A stretch of 64,000 bases of DNA from Amycolatopsis dendrobii (GTDB lineage: Bacteria; Actinomycetota; Actinomycetes; Mycobacteriales; Pseudonocardiaceae), in contig NZ_JACGZW010000014.1 in assembly GCF_014145675.1 (NCBI RefSeq), forward strand, positions 144,245 through 208,244. The letters are read 5' to 3'. Shown here piece after piece: positions 33,456 through 41,603 of this stretch (position 1 is its first letter; every line of letters begins with the position of its first letter). The notes under the pieces are model-generated. The model searched no databases. It was given only the letters and a program-made list of their open reading frames with translations, and was not told where the DNA came from. The position numbers and the translations under genes are program-made.

Positions 33456-33814
33456 GCCGGGACCGGAGCGTCGCCGGGGACCAGCACTGCCGACAACCGG
33501 GCCAGCACCTCGGGATGAACGCGGTAGTACACCCAAGTGCCCCGCCGTTCGCCGGTGATCAGACCGGACTCGCGCAGCACCTTGAGGTGATGGGAGATGG
33601 TCGGGCCGGTCAGGTCGAACGCGTCGGTCAGGTCGCACACGCACGCTTCGCCGCCGGCATGGGAGGCGATCAGCGAAAGCAGCCGCAGCCGGACCGGGTC
33701 GGCCATCGCTTTGAACAGCTTGGACAACTCGACGGCCTGGTCCTCGCTCAGCGGTTCACGAGCCAGCGGGGAGCAGCAGGCGTCCATCGCGACGACCGGC
33801 AACTGTTTCGGCAT
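33452..33814 (-). CDS. arsR: ArsR family repressor of the ars operon
   Basis: A 120-residue ArsR/SmtB repressor. The N-terminus holds a Cys pair (MDACCSPLA). The DNA-binding domain has MADPVRLRLLSLIASH, the helix-3 site GEACVCDLTD typical of arsenite-sensing ArsR, and recognition helix TGPTISHHLKVLRESGLI. It is the first gene of arsR-acr3-arsC-arsR-arsM. Its ATG lies five bases after a -10 box, so the message has almost no leader. It shares an 83-base control region with divergent arsI. Confidence 0.93.
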   Translation of the reverse strand: MPKQLPVVAMDACCSPLAREPLSEDQAVELSKLFKAMADPVRLRLLSLIASHAGGEACVCDLTDAFDLTGPTISHHLKVLRESGLITGERRGTWVYYRVHPEVLARLSAVLVPGDAPVPA

Positions 33815-33897
33815 GCGTCTATCTTGACAGACTTCTAAGTAGAGGACAATCTAAGCCTCGACACTGTTTCGACAAACATCTATTCAAGGAGGACGGG
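33815..33897. promoter_or_regulatory. divergent ars promoter/operator region
   Basis: Rightward: -35 TTGACA (33824-33829), 17-base spacer, -10 CAATCT (33847-33852), for arsI. Leftward: TTGTCC (33845-33850) and AAGATA (33821-33826) with an 18-base spacer, for arsR-acr3. The two promoters overlap face to face, so a single ArsR dimer bound in the A/T-rich centre (ACTTCTAAGT) could block both. AAGGAGGA precedes arsI. Confidence 0.65.
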
Positions 33898-34362
33898 ATG
33901 TCACGGGTACAGCTCGCGCTGCGGGTCGGGGACCTCGAGGGCTCGATCGACTTCTACTCGAAACTGTTCGGCGCCGAACCGGCGAAACTCCGGCCCGGGT
34001 ATGCCAACTTCGCCATCGCCGAGCCCGCGCTCAAGCTCGTGCTCCTGGAAGGCGAGCCGGGCCAGGCGACGGTCATGGACCATCTCGGAGTCGAGGCGGA
34101 GTCGACCGACCAGGTCAACGAGGCCAGCAAGCGCCTCACCGGCGAGGGCCTGGAGACGCTGACCGAAGACGACACGACCTGCTGTTACGCGGTCCAGGAC
34201 AAGGTGTGGGTGCACGGCCCTGGCCAGGAAGCCTGGGAGGTCTACACGGTCAAGGCCGATTCGCAGACCTTCGGCACTGACAGCGCCGCACTCACCACCG
34301 CGGCAACGTGCTGCAACTCGGAAACCGGCCACGACGCCCGGCCGGAGGGCTGCTGCGCCTGA
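33898..34362 (+). CDS. arsI: ArsI/CadI-type VOC protein (organoarsenical C-As lyase)
   Basis: A 154-residue vicinal-oxygen-chelate protein (MSRVQLALRVGDLEGSIDFYSKLFGAEP). The motif DDTTCCYAVQDKVWVHGPGQEAWEVY contains the vicinal Cys pair and following metal ligands of ArsI, which cleaves the C-As bond of trivalent organoarsenicals; CadI proteins look alike. Extra Cys pairs near the C-terminus (ATCCNS, GCCA) may hold thiophilic metal. It is divergent from arsR-acr3 and is preceded by AAGGAGGA. It complements ArsM by demethylating environmental methylarsenite, which is family knowledge. Confidence 0.88.
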   Translation: MSRVQLALRVGDLEGSIDFYSKLFGAEPAKLRPGYANFAIAEPALKLVLLEGEPGQATVMDHLGVEAESTDQVNEASKRLTGEGLETLTEDDTTCCYAVQDKVWVHGPGQEAWEVYTVKADSQTFGTDSAALTTAATCCNSETGHDARPEGCCA

Positions 34363-34403
34363 GCACAGCGTTGGCCAGCCGTTTTCGGCACGAGCCGAGC
34401 TGA

Positions 34404-34905
34404 ATGCGGCGACGCAGCGGTCACGAGCAGGCGAGGCAGGAGGTCGAGGACGCCAAGACCGGCGCGTCCGGGAAAGTGCGGATCTCGTGTTCGGCCTTCT
34501 TCGGGGTCATGCACCTGAGCCGGCTGATCTTCGACTTCCAGGACCGGCATCCGGACAGCGAACTGCGCCTGCGGCCGCTCGGGGTGGCGCACCAGATTCT
34601 GGTCGCGTCACCCGACTGTCTCACCCAGCGTGGGACGCCTGAGATGCCGGGAGATCTGTCGGCGCACGACGTGATTCGCCGGACGCGGGATCGCGCCGGT
34701 GCCGAGGTGGCTGGTGGACGACCTGCTGCGGGACGGGGTGCTGGAGGCGGTGCTGCCGGGGTACGGCTGTGCGCCGTTGCCGTTGAATCTGCTCGTCGTG
34801 CCGGAGCGGGCGGAGCTGACCCGGGTACGGCTTTTGCGGGACTTTCTCGCGGAGGAGATCACGCGGGTTCCTGGGGTGGGGCCGCATCCCCGGCAGCAAG
34901 CCTGA
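34404..34905 (+). pseudogene. decayed LysR-type regulator
   Basis: Fragments of a LysR effector domain in two frames. From 34404: GKVRISCSAFFGVMHLSRLI and FQDRHPDSELRLRP, joined directly to LGVAHQILVASPDCLTQRGTP and DLSAHDVIRR. The roughly 25 residues normally between LRLRP and LGVA are missing. From about 34696, one frame over: VPRWLVDDLLRDGVLEAVLP and PLPLNLLVVPER, to a stop at 34905. The helix-turn-helix N-terminus and a central segment are also gone. It cannot encode a working regulator. Confidence 0.8.
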
Positions 34906-34965
34906 GCTGTCCCCTACGCTGTTCACGTGCTCGCCCCCGACTTCCGTCAAGGATTCTGAACCGCC

Positions 34966-36981
34966 GTGCGCATGTATTTCGAGCCCGAGGACGCCGACGA
35001 GTTCGAGGCGGTCAAGGCCTTGCTGATCCGTCGCTGCGCAGCCGATTTCGGGCGCCTCGATCCGCTGGTGGCGGAATCCGCGCTGAATTTCCGGCAGCAG
35101 AGCATCGACGGGCGGCTGGGATACTGGACCGCCGCCCTGGTCGAGGAATTCCTGTTGTCCTACACGCCGCGAACGCTGTCGGCCGACCCGGACGACGCGG
35201 GCCACGTCCCGGAGGATCTGCGGCTGTTCCTGCGCTGGCTGCACGCGAACGGACTGGCCGATCCCACGGGCGATCCGCTCACCGACCTCGACGCGGCGGT
35301 GACGAAAGCCAGTTCTGGTTTCCTCGCGGCGATGGCCGACGAACGGAATTTCGGCGTGGCCAAGTTCTGGGTGACGAACGCGCTCCGGCGCGGCCTCGAT
35401 CCCACGGACAACGCGGTCATGGAGCGTTTTCTCGACGACGTCCGCGCGGGCAAGGTGAGCTACGACGAGCAGGTACTCGAAGAAATCGCGACGCGGCACC
35501 TGCTGGACGGCGGCCAGCCGGAGCGTGCGGTGCCGCAACTGCCGGTGGCGTTGCCCCCGGACTCGGAACTCGCGGCGATCGCGGAGCGGACACCGGTCGT
35601 CGCCCGGTTGCGCGGACTGGTCGACTGGGTCGGCGACGGCCGGGCGCTGACCTCGACCGGTCAGCTGAAACTGGCCGACGCGCGCGAACTGGTGAATCTG
35701 CTGGACACCGGCGACGAGATCGATCCGGCGATCGGCGACCGGATCTACCAGACCCAGAGCAGCGCCGATCTGCATGTGCTGGCCGGGCTGGTCGAGCTGG
35801 CGAAAGAAATCCGCGTCGTCCGGGTGGTCAAGGGCAAGCTGGTGCGCGTCGCGAAGAACGCGCGGTTGCTCCGGGACAGTCTCGCCCTCTGGACCGCGGC
35901 GTTCGACGCGCTTCCCTCCCCGGAACTCGTCACTGAAGGAAACCACTGGGCGCCTGAGCACACCGTGTTGTTCGGCGACATCATCGACGTGGTGCTGCCC
36001 GACGTTCTCAACACCCTTTACGGCTTTCCGCTACCGATGCCGGTGGTCCGGCTTCAGGAAACCGTCTGGCTGTCCTTCGTCGAAGCCGTTTGGTTCGCGG
36101 ATCTGGACGAGACGACCGAAACCGAGTGGCGGAAGGGAGTCGGCGCGGACTTGCGCCGGGTGTTCGCCACGCTCGCGAACATCGGCGCGGTCACGCTCAC
36201 GACCGGCGTACCCGATCCGATGTTCCACGCCGATCTCGGCCCGGACGGACCTGTCGGATTCCCGCCGGACACCGATGCCCGCCTGCGGGCCGCGCTTTCC
36301 TCCGGAACCGTCGAACTGGTGGCCCTGACCCCGTTGGCGACCCGGGCGGTCCGCGACCGGCTGATCGCCGCCGGTCGCCACGCACCGCTGGTCGGTGAGC
36401 TGGCCGGCGCTGAGCCCGACGGATTGCTCGGCTTGCTCGTCGAGCACTACAGCACGGAGACCGCGGAGACGGAACTGGCCGGCTGGCTAGCCGCCCACGG
36501 CGGGCGGAAACACGGACTGCCGCTGCTGCTGGACGCTGTCCGCCGTTCCCCGTTCCGCACTCGCGCACGGGCGATGCTCGACGTACTCGTTCAGGCTGTT
36601 CCCGACGGTGCCGCGATGCTCCGGGAGTTGCGCCACGACCAGCGGCTCGGACCGCTCGCCGTGCAACTGCTCGTCGACAACGGCGAGCTCGCGATGGAGA
36701 GCCTCAGCGACGAGGAAACCCTGCGCGGCATGGTCGAGCAGTTCATTCACCTGCTCGAAGTCGGCGGACCCGACGAGGTCGCGGCCGCACTCGCCACGAT
36801 TCCTCCCGACGAAGCTCGCGGGTTGACCGCGAACCTGCTTGCTTGCGGCCATCCCGACGAAACGGGCGTCGCGGAGCTGCGGGAAGTGTTCACCCGGCGC
36901 GGGCCAGGGCACGCGACCGTGCATCCGCTGGCCGGGGTTTCCCGGTCTCCGAAGAAAGCCCGCAAGAAGCGGCGGGGTTGA
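34966..36981 (+). CDS. large conserved hypothetical protein, 671 residues
   Basis: I do not recognise the family. The protein is soluble and acidic, without signal peptide or TM segments. It has an N-terminal helical block (EFEAVKALLIRRCAADFGRL), a central region with LVDWVGDGRALTSTGQLKLADARELVNLL that resembles segments of actinobacterial proteins of unknown function, and a helical C-terminal third. It ends in a very basic tail (SPKKARKKRRG). GTG 34966 is favoured by AAGGA 12 bases upstream; ATG 34972 is an alternative. It stands alone after the decayed LysR gene. A role cannot be inferred from neighbours. Confidence 0.8.
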   Translation: MRMYFEPEDADEFEAVKALLIRRCAADFGRLDPLVAESALNFRQQSIDGRLGYWTAALVEEFLLSYTPRTLSADPDDAGHVPEDLRLFLRWLHANGLADPTGDPLTDLDAAVTKASSGFLAAMADERNFGVAKFWVTNALRRGLDPTDNAVMERFLDDVRAGKVSYDEQVLEEIATRHLLDGGQPERAVPQLPVALPPDSELAAIAERTPVVARLRGLVDWVGDGRALTSTGQLKLADARELVNLLDTGDEIDPAIGDRIYQTQSSADLHVLAGLVELAKEIRVVRVVKGKLVRVAKNARLLRDSLALWTAAFDALPSPELVTEGNHWAPEHTVLFGDIIDVVLPDVLNTLYGFPLPMPVVRLQETVWLSFVEAVWFADLDETTETEWRKGVGADLRRVFATLANIGAVTLTTGVPDPMFHADLGPDGPVGFPPDTDARLRAALSSGTVELVALTPLATRAVRDRLIAAGRHAPLVGELAGAEPDGLLGLLVEHYSTETAETELAGWLAAHGGRKHGLPLLLDAVRRSPFRTRARAMLDVLVQAVPDGAAMLRELRHDQRLGPLAVQLLVDNGELAMESLSDEETLRGMVEQFIHLLEVGGPDEVAAALATIPPDEARGLTANLLACGHPDETGVAELREVFTRRGPGHATVHPLAGVSRSPKKARKKRRG

Positions 36982-37105
36982 GCCCGGCTCGCCCCGTCCG
37001 CCCCGGCCCCGGGTGCCGGTCGATCTTCGCCGGGGACCGTTCCTCGGCCTCGGCAGAAACCGCAGGTCCTCGCACCGGCTCGGTGATCCGGAGCGGCGAC
37101 ACCTC

Positions 37106-37135
37106 TTGCCACCAGCCGACCGGCGCCGTTATGTT
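37106..37135 (+). promoter_or_regulatory. promoter of the lcp gene
   Basis: TTGCCA (37106-37111), an 18-base spacer and TATGTT (37130-37135). A 10-base palindrome CTGTCGACAG (37160-37169) lies just downstream of the expected start and could be an operator for the TetR-type regulator encoded after lcp. Confidence 0.55.
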
Positions 37136-37237
37136 AATGAGAAATCACTTCTTCCGAGACTGTCGACAGGGGGCGGCGAGCAGCCCCTGGCCGGTGATGG
37201 GATGGCAACGACGCCTACCAGAGAGGCAGACAAGTAC

Positions 37238-38449
37238 ATGGAGAATCTCAGCAGAAGGAAGGTGCTGACCCTCGGCGCGGCGTTGGGCATCGCGGGGATG
37301 GCGGGCACCACCGGCACCGCGTGGGCGTGGTCGGGCAAGGGGTCCATCGCCGGGAGCGGAACCGGGGCCGATCCGTTCCAGGTGTGGGACGACACCGCGG
37401 ACGCGGTCGCCAAGGCGTTGCTGGCCGAGGGCAAGGTGGCGGCGGTCAATACAGCCTGGGAGAGCTGGATCGACAACAACGCGCCGTTGCCCGCCGGCCT
37501 GCCGGATTACCTGGTGGCGTATCTGCAGCAGGTCAACAAGCTGCCGTCGTGGGCGGATCCGGCGAAGCTTGCCGCGTCGGAGAAGCTTTATACCCGGTTG
37601 AGCAGTTATCTGTTCGTCTCGGAGACGCTCGGCAGCGGGATCATGAGCACCGTTATTCCGCGAGAGGCGAGGGCGGTCTACTGGTCGGCTGGCGGCGCGG
37701 ACATGAAGCAGCGGGCCGCCAAGACGTTCACCTTCGGCTACGACTTGCACAATTCCAAAGCTTGGGCGCCGGACGGGCATTTCGTGGTGACGGCCAATAA
37801 GACCCGGCTGGTGCACGCGGCGGTGCGGAATTTGCTGCCGACGTCGGCGAAGTATCAGTCGGGCGCGGATCAGCCCAAGCCGATCAGCAACGGGGACATT
37901 TTGCGGACGTTCCATTCCGTGGCGACGTTCGCGCGCAGCAACATGCTCAAGTGGAACATCGCGTTGTCGTCGGCGGAGCAGGAAGCGGATCTGCATGCCT
38001 GGCAGGTCGCACTGCATCTGCTCGGCGTGCAGGAGCAGTTCATCCCGCAGACGTGGGCGGACGCGGAAGCGCAGGCGCAGCAGATGTTGTGGCCGGTGCT
38101 CGGACCGACCGAGGAAGGGGTCAGCCTGGCGAAGACGTTGCTCGGGTATATCGAGAATCCGACACTCGGACTCGATTCCGGGTTCGTCAACGAACTGGTT
38201 CGGTATCTGCTCAATGACCAGATGGGCGATTGGCTCGGACTCCCCCGCGACTACGCGCAGGCGGCGTTGGTCTGCCTCGAATGGCCTGCCTATGTGGCGT
38301 TCCGGGAAGGGGCGACCAAGATCATGCCCGGCAGTTTCTACCTTTTCGATCAGTTCGTGCGCGGCATTTCGATGCTGTACCTCAACAACGGGACCTCGCC
38401 CACGCAGACGCCGATCACGCTCCCCGCGGCGAATCGGCCGGGCGCCTAG
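37238..38449 (+). CDS. lcp: latex-clearing protein (Lcp), b-type heme rubber oxygenase
   Basis: A 403-residue secreted enzyme that cleaves poly(cis-1,4-isoprene) to oligo-isoprenoid aldehydes and ketones. A Tat signal starts ENLSRRKVLTLG and ends around residue 31. All key residues of the characterised Streptomyces K30 Lcp are present at a constant offset of five: Glu143 (148), Arg159 (164), Lys162 (167), Thr163 (168), and His193 (198), the heme ligand in NKTRLVHAAVR. It belongs to the DUF2236/MpaB-like superfamily. ATG 37238 is chosen (ATG 37202 also in frame). The 3' end overlaps a tandem-TetR regulator by four bases, fitting the known pairing of lcp with TetR-type LcpR. Confidence 0.9.
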   Translation: MENLSRRKVLTLGAALGIAGMAGTTGTAWAWSGKGSIAGSGTGADPFQVWDDTADAVAKALLAEGKVAAVNTAWESWIDNNAPLPAGLPDYLVAYLQQVNKLPSWADPAKLAASEKLYTRLSSYLFVSETLGSGIMSTVIPREARAVYWSAGGADMKQRAAKTFTFGYDLHNSKAWAPDGHFVVTANKTRLVHAAVRNLLPTSAKYQSGADQPKPISNGDILRTFHSVATFARSNMLKWNIALSSAEQEADLHAWQVALHLLGVQEQFIPQTWADAEAQAQQMLWPVLGPTEEGVSLAKTLLGYIENPTLGLDSGFVNELVRYLLNDQMGDWLGLPRDYAQAALVCLEWPAYVAFREGATKIMPGSFYLFDQFVRGISMLYLNNGTSPTQTPITLPAANRPGA

Positions 38450-39588
38450 AGTCCCAACGCGCTCAGCAGGAAGGCGGTGACGGCGGTGCGGTGGCCGGGG
38501 GTGTCCTCCCACCGCAGCCGCCGGCCGGTTTCGACTACCGCGCCGAAGCCCGCGTGCACCAGTACGCGGGCTTGGTGCGCGTCCAACTCCGGCCGGGCCA
38601 GCCGGAGTTGTTGTTCCCAGACCGCGATGTGCTCGCGTTGCGCCAGGATCAGCGGGCGTTGCAACGCGGCGGGAAGGCCGCCCAGTTCGGCGGCGGCGAC
38701 GTTGGTCAGAGCGGTGTGTTCGAAGCTGTACGCCACATAGGTCGCGGCCAGTACGGGCAGGGCTTGCGCGCCGGTGGTGCCGTGGAGGTTTTGTTCTACG
38801 GCTTGCGACAGGAGTCCTGCGGCTTGCAGGCAGGCGGCTGCCAGGATTTCGGCCTTGTTCGGGAAATGGCGGTAGAGCGCGGAAGGCACCAAACCCACGG
38901 CTTCGGCGATACGTGCGTTCGTGACGTTCGCGAATCCGTCGCGTTCGAACAACGGCACTGCGGCGGCGAGGATTTGCGCGCGGCGGGTTCGGGCGACGGG
39001 CTGGGCGGGCAACTCCACCGAGGGCGCGGTCGGGGCGGTCGTTGCGGTGGCGAGGCGGAGGGCAGAATCGGTCAGCAAGTTCTCCGCGCGGTGGTGGGCG
39101 ATCGATGTGCGGTGCATAGTGATCGAGCCGATCGCGCCGAGTGCGGCTACGGCGCGGAGGCCCGCGTCCGGGGACGGCTGCACCACGTCGGTCACGCGCG
39201 CGACGACTTGGGCGAATTTCGCGCTCAGGACGCGACGATCCGCTCGGTCGAGATAGCGGGCTTCCCAGCGGTACAGGCCGCCGGACTCGCGGTGGGCGAC
39301 CGTGACCTGGGCCAGTGGACGGAATACGGCTTCGGCTGGTGCGGCAGAAGGCACCGCGTCGAGGGCGGCGACGAGGCGGTCTGCCATCACGTTGGCGCAC
39401 TCGGTGAAGAGGGCGTACTTGTTCGGGAAATGCCGGTACAGCGCCGCCGCAGTGATGCCGACGGCGGCGGCGATCTCCTCCATGGACGCCGCGTGGTAGC
39501 CCCGCTCGCTGAAGGCGCGGCCCGCCGCTTCGACGATGAGCTGCTTGCGATTGCGCGGACGGGTGGCCGCAGCCGATTCGGAGGTCAC
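38446..39588 (-). CDS. tandem-domain TetR family regulator, probable LcpR
   Basis: A 380-residue regulator made of two TetR units. The first helix-turn-helix (about residues 15-62) reads MEEIAAAVGITAAALYRHFPNKYALF, the second (about 200-246) NARIAEAVGLVPSALYRHFPNKAEIL; each is followed by its own ligand-binding-type helical domain. A single chain could thus bind DNA as a pseudo-dimer. It is convergent with and overlaps lcp, so it most likely controls lcp, as TetR-type LcpR does in Gordonia. Start GTG 39588 was chosen; the longer frame begins only at TTG 39639. Confidence 0.88.
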   Translation of the reverse strand: MTSESAAATRPRNRKQLIVEAAGRAFSERGYHAASMEEIAAAVGITAAALYRHFPNKYALFTECANVMADRLVAALDAVPSAAPAEAVFRPLAQVTVAHRESGGLYRWEARYLDRADRRVLSAKFAQVVARVTDVVQPSPDAGLRAVAALGAIGSITMHRTSIAHHRAENLLTDSALRLATATTAPTAPSVELPAQPVARTRRAQILAAAVPLFERDGFANVTNARIAEAVGLVPSALYRHFPNKAEILAAACLQAAGLLSQAVEQNLHGTTGAQALPVLAATYVAYSFEHTALTNVAAAELGGLPAALQRPLILAQREHIAVWEQQLRLARPELDAHQARVLVHAGFGAVVETGRRLRWEDTPGHRTAVTAFLLSALGL

Positions 39589-39658
39589 TGCGGACCCCGG
39601 ACGCTCGGATGCGGAAGTACGGCCATGCCGGCCAGTCAATCACGAGACGGGCGGGTCT

Positions 39659-40330
39659 TCACGCGGGCGGGAGGCGTGGTTGTCGCCAGCGCCGGAGCCA
39701 GGCGAGGAGACCCGCGTCTCGCAGGGACGAGACCACGACGTCGGCGGGAAATTCGGTGCCGGACAAGGTCGGGACGCCGACCACGGGCACGCCGGCGGCG
39801 CGGGCCGACCGCAGGCCGGTCATCGAGTCCTCGAACGCGAGGGCCGACGCCGGAGCCACGCCCAGCCGGGCACAGGACGTCAGGTAGATCTCCGGAGCCG
39901 GCTTCGGCGCAGTGACCTCGTCGCCGGCCACGCTGATCGAGAACTCGAAGCCGCCTCGCTCCAACGCGGCTTCCAGCAGCGCGCGGGGCGAGTTGCTGGC
40001 CACGGCGACCGGCACCGCGGCCGCGGCCAGATCGACCAGCTCGTGGGCACCGGGCATCGCTTCGGCTTTGGCGGACACCACGTCGGTCACCATGGCCAGC
40101 AGCTCGTCCGCGATCGCGGGGCCGCTGCCGGGTTCGCCGAACACGTCGGCCATGGTGTCGGCCGCCGCGGCGACCGATTTGCCGATGACCAGCGCCTTCT
40201 GCTCCGGCCCGAACGGGAGGCCGCGGCGGGCGAAAAGCTCCGTTTCGGCGACTGACCAGCAGGGTTCGGTGTCCATCAGCAGGCCGTCGCAGTCGAAGAC
40301 GACCGCCTGTGGTGTCCAGTCGAAAAGCAT
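39659..40330 (-). CDS. HAD family phosphatase (phosphoglucomutase-like)
   Basis: A 223-residue HAD hydrolase. Motif I FDCDGLLMDTEP supplies the nucleophile Asp and general acid; the helical cap domain spans about residues 18-85. Motif II is VASNS, motif III the Lys in KPAPEIYL, motif IV FEDSMTGL. It acts on a small phosphorylated sugar or metabolite; specificity is unknown. It follows the amidohydrolase by 34 bases on the same strand and may be the last gene of that operon. Confidence 0.88.
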   Translation of the reverse strand: MLFDWTPQAVVFDCDGLLMDTEPCWSVAETELFARRGLPFGPEQKALVIGKSVAAAADTMADVFGEPGSGPAIADELLAMVTDVVSAKAEAMPGAHELVDLAAAAVPVAVASNSPRALLEAALERGGFEFSISVAGDEVTAPKPAPEIYLTSCARLGVAPASALAFEDSMTGLRSARAAGVPVVGVPTLSGTEFPADVVVSSLRDAGLLAWLRRWRQPRLPPA

Positions 40331-40364
40331 CGGATCCCTTCCCGGTCAGCGTGTCCTCAGTCTG

Positions 40365-41603
40365 TCATCGTCCGGCGCCCTGTTCGAGGTTCCGGCGGAT
40401 TCGCTCCCGCGCGGCCGAATCGCCGGTGCCCAGGTCGGTGTTGCGGATTTCGTGCTGAAGACCGTCGGCCAGAACGAAACGCGGGTGGTGCAGAGAGGCC
40501 AGCGACTCGGTCGGATCGCCGTCCACCGCGATGACGTCCGCGCGGAGGCCGGGGGCCAACCGGCCGGTTGCGTCTGCCAGGCCGCATACGTCGGCGGCGA
40601 CTGAGGTGGCGCTGGCGATCGCTTGGCGCGGCGTCATTCCGGCTTCGGCGAAGGTGTCCAGGCAGTCGGCGTAGCGTTCGAAGTGCACCAGCGGGATTCC
40701 GGCGTCGGTTCCGGCGACGATGATGGCTCCCAAGGAGATCAGCGCGCGCAGGTTGCCGACGACGGCGTCGCGTTCGTCCCACGGGCACATGTAGTCCGCT
40801 GCGGTGCAGGCGGTGTTCATGGTCGGGCTCACGGCGATTCCCCGTGAAACGATCATCTCGGCGATTCGCGGATCGAATTCCGTGCCAGTACGGGTGACCC
40901 AGCCGCAGTGTTCGATGCAGTCGACTCCGGCGATTACGGCTCGTTCGATGCCTTCGACGCCCAGCGCGTGTGTCGTCACCGGCAATGAACGAGCGTGTGC
41001 TTCGGCGACCAAAGCGGTCAGCTCGGCCACGGTGTAGCGCGCTTCCGACGGATGGCTGCCGGGAGTCATGAAACCGCCGGTGGTCATGACTTTGATCAGG
41101 TCGACGCCGTCCTCCGCGTGTTGTTTCACCATCGCGCGGACCTGGTCGACGCCGTCCGCGATGCCGCCCATGGACGCGGCGTGGCCGCCGGTGACGGTGA
41201 TCGGGGCGTTCGCGGCGAGGATTCGCGGGGTGGCGTTCGGGGTGGCGGCGAGCAGGTCCCGGACGCGGGTGCCCAGCGTGCCGGGTGCGCCGAGGTCGCG
41301 TGCGGTGGTGACTCCGGCGTCCAGCAATCGCTGCGCGTTGGCGGTCATCCGGCGGCTCAGTGCGTCGTGATCGCTGGACATTTCCAGGGTGACTTCGCCG
41401 GAACCCGGGTCTTGGCAAAGGTGGACGTGACAGTCGATCAATCCGGGCATCAGGGTGACGTCGCCCAGAGCGGTCACCGGGCCGTCCGGAGCGGAATTCC
41501 GCGGTCCGGCATAGGTGATCACGCCGTTCGAGACGGCGACAGCGGCATCGTGGATCAGCGGGGCGGACGCATCGGTCAAGAGCCGTGCGGCGGTGAGGAT
41601 CAT
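40365..41603 (-). CDS. amidohydrolase, imidazolonepropionase/prolidase-like
   Basis: A 412-residue metal-dependent hydrolase of the subgroup that includes Xaa-Pro dipeptidases and imidazolonepropionase-like enzymes. Motifs: GLIDCHVHLCQDP (HxH), the probable carboxylated Lys in GVDLIKVMTTGG, THALG, CIEHCGWV, and the late Asp in VAGTDAGIPL. The small beta domain uses both ends (TAARLLTDASAPLIHDA and GLRADVIAVDGDPTE). The ATG overlaps the aminotransferase stop (ATGA at 41600-41603). With the adjacent transporter it suggests uptake and hydrolysis of an amidated or dipeptide-like nutrient. Confidence 0.9.
   Translation of the reverse strand: MILTAARLLTDASAPLIHDAAVAVSNGVITYAGPRNSAPDGPVTALGDVTLMPGLIDCHVHLCQDPGSGEVTLEMSSDHDALSRRMTANAQRLLDAGVTTARDLGAPGTLGTRVRDLLAATPNATPRILAANAPITVTGGHAASMGGIADGVDQVRAMVKQHAEDGVDLIKVMTTGGFMTPGSHPSEARYTVAELTALVAEAHARSLPVTTHALGVEGIERAVIAGVDCIEHCGWVTRTGTEFDPRIAEMIVSRGIAVSPTMNTACTAADYMCPWDERDAVVGNLRALISLGAIIVAGTDAGIPLVHFERYADCLDTFAEAGMTPRQAIASATSVAADVCGLADATGRLAPGLRADVIAVDGDPTESLASLHHPRFVLADGLQHEIRNTDLGTGDSAARERIRRNLEQGAGR

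Noticed and set aside
37145..39643. Minus-strand frame of over 800 codons across lcp
   Set aside because: Antisense to lcp, and in another frame over the TetR gene; no coherent protein.
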